Positions 62,828 through 64,000 of a stretch of 64,000 bases of DNA are shown here, piece after piece. Position 1 is the stretch's first letter; the number at the start of each line of letters is the position of its first letter. The position numbers were made by a program, and so were the translations under genes. The notes below the pieces were generated by a model. That model worked only from the letters and a program-made list of their open reading frames with translations. It was not told where the DNA came from and did no database searches. The stretch comes from Roseiarcus sp963794155. Lineage in GTDB: Bacteria > Pseudomonadota > Alphaproteobacteria > Rhizobiales > Beijerinckiaceae. The stretch lies in contig CAWCCX010000016.1 in assembly GCA_963794155.1 (NCBI GenBank), positions 186,001 to 250,000 of the forward strand, in the 5' to 3' direction.

Positions 62828-63787
62828 ATGGTCGGCTTCTTCATCCAGCGTCCGATCTTCGCCTCGGCTATCGCCGCGATCCTTGTGCTCGCCGGCGCCA
62901 TTTGCTTTTTTCTGCTGCCGGTGTCTCAGTTCCCAGAAATCACGCCGCCGCAGGTCGTCGTCAGCGCCAACTATCCAGGCGCGAGCGCGCAAGTCGTCGC
63001 CGATACCGTCATGACGCCGCTCGAGCAACAGATCAACGGCGTCGAGGGCATGACCTACATGTCGTCGGCGAGTTCGAACGACGGCTCCTCGACCATCACC
63101 GTCACCTTCAACGTCGGCTATCCGCTCAACATCGCCGCGGTCGACGTGCAGAACCGGGTGTCGCAAGCCGCGTCGTCCTTGCCGGCGATCGTCAATCAGG
63201 GCGGCGTGACGATAAAGAAGCAGAACCCGAACTTCGTCCTCATCGTCAACCTGACCTCGCCTGACCGTTCGGTCGACTCGGTGACGCTGTCCAACTACGC
63301 CTATTTGCAGATCGTCGATCAGTTGAAGCGCCTGCCGGGCGTCGGGGACGTCCAGATTTTTGGCGAGCGGCGCTATTCGATGCGGGTCTGGCTCGATCCC
63401 GACAAACTCGCCAATCTCGGCGTTACCGCGGTCGACGTACAGAACGCCATCGCCGAGCAGAACGTTCAGGTCGCGGCCGGCAAGATCGGCCAGTCGCCCG
63501 CGCCGCCCGGCACGCCCTTCGAGCTGCAGGTCAACGCCGCCGGGCGGCTCAGCGATCCGAGCGAATTCTCCAACATCATCGTCCGCGCCGATCCCGCGAG
63601 CGGCGCCGTGGTCCGGCTGCGCGACATCGCTCGCGTCGAGCTTGGCGTGCTGCAATATTCCTCGTCCGCCTTTTTCGGCAAGGATCCAACCGTCGTCCTC
63701 GCCATCTTCCAGATGCCGGGCTCAAACGCGCTCGACCTGCAGCGGCGAGTGAAAGAGCGGATGGATGACCGTGTCGGGCTACATTGA
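62828..63787 (+). pseudogene. RND efflux inner-membrane transporter (AcrB-like), truncated
   Basis: The first ~310 residues of an AcrB/MexB-type pump: MVGFFIQRPIFASAIAAILV, LPVSQFPEITPPQVVVSANY, then the PN1/PN2 porter region (AAVDVQNRVSQAASSLP, LPGVGDVQIFGERRYSM). After DLQRRVKERMD the expected AcrB sequence stops and 8 unrelated codons lead to a stop at 63787. A typical AcrB is ~1040 residues, so over two thirds are missing. Confidence 0.88.
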
Positions 63788-64000
63788 CGCCCAGCCCGCA
63801 ACCGACGGCGCCGACGTCAAGAGCGGCGATCTGCTCTACCAGATCGACCCGCGCGACCTTCGGGCGGCGCTCGATCAGGCGAACGCGCAGGCGCAGCGCG
63901 ACCAAGCCTCGCTCGAATATGCGCAGGCCAATTTCGGCCGCGGCGAGGAATTGGTGAAAAGCGGCTTCGTCACCAAGGACGCCTACGACCAGCGTGCGAG
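63765..64000 (+). CDS. RND periplasmic adaptor (MFP) fragment, continues past window
   Basis: In the next frame the sequence encodes MTVSGYIDAQPATDGADVKS, DLLYQIDPRDLRAALDQANA and NFGRGEELVKSGFVTKDAYD, characteristic of the lipoyl and coiled-coil region of AcrA-type adaptors. The N-terminal ~60 residues, including the lipoprotein signal, are missing. The junction to the AcrB piece is at about 63765. It remains open at the right edge. Confidence 0.8.
   Translation, partial: MTVSGYIDAQPATDGADVKSGDLLYQIDPRDLRAALDQANAQAQRDQASLEYAQANFGRGEELVKSGFVTKDAYDQRA

Overview
The window is GC-rich, densely coding DNA from an alphaproteobacterial methylotroph, most likely Rhizobiales and perhaps Beijerinckiaceae or Methylocystaceae. 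The evidence is red-type RuBisCO genes (cbbLSX), a near-complete tetrahydromethanopterin (H4MPT)/methylofuran formaldehyde oxidation set, a lanthanide-type methanol dehydrogenase with its accessory genes, and pqqA. The genus is inferred. No tRNA, rRNA or CRISPR array was seen.

Layout. 1-2133: 3' part of cbbL, then cbbS and cbbX. 2132-3300: decayed istB and histidine kinase fragments around a small exported four-EF-hand protein that strongly resembles lanmodulin. 3338-7883 (minus): fae, two ATP-grasp genes, a CitG-like gene and mch. 8142-12620 (plus): fhcBADC. 12710-15881: an uncharacterised TolQ-like three-gene membrane set, then a pentapeptide-repeat protein and a small Cys-rich protein on the other strand. 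16146-19267: mptG and mtdB, facing a fused mfnB-folB. 19419-23384: xoxF, xoxG and xoxJ, with a terminator between xoxF and xoxG. 23732-29342: cofactor genes mfnF, mfnE, a DmrX/AfpA-like flavoprotein, a DHPS-like protein, DUF447 and a HisA-like protein. 29361-35886: a cytochrome c, pqqA, a deleted substrate-binding gene, a PedA2BC-like beta-propeller/ABC set (this family is linked to lanthanide uptake), and a second NitT/TauT-type ABC system. 35861-38524 (minus): frameshifted folP, a pterin dehydratase and a branched-chain-type binding protein.

38638-46882 is a patchwork: an IS6 remnant, a transglutaminase-like gene, a solitary molybdopterin oxidoreductase, a complete IS110-family element, a MITE-like inverted-repeat element, a kdpA tail, and a lipase with a partner gene. 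47086-61479 is a LacI-controlled catabolic region: two GMC oxidoreductases, a sugar ABC transporter, enoyl-CoA hydratase, CoA transferase, Gfo/Idh/MocA dehydrogenase and LacI on the minus strand, with a divergent FAD oxidoreductase. Two 14-bp near-palindromes with centres 84 bp apart lie between the divergent genes. The end carries a TetR gene, a small protein, and a broken RND pump locus where acrB-type sequence runs into adaptor-type sequence.

How it works together (inferred from the families): XoxF with lanthanide-PQQ oxidises methanol and passes electrons to XoxG. Formaldehyde is taken by Fae onto H4MPT, oxidised by MtdB and Mch, and released as formate by Fhc. RuBisCO could then fix CO2. 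The mfn/mpt/DHPS-like genes make the cofactors, and the LanM-like protein and PedA2BC-like transporter may handle lanthanides. At least three genes (folP, ugpC-like, FAD oxidoreductase) carry apparent single frameshifts and the RND locus has an abnormal junction, so sequence or assembly error should be kept in mind.
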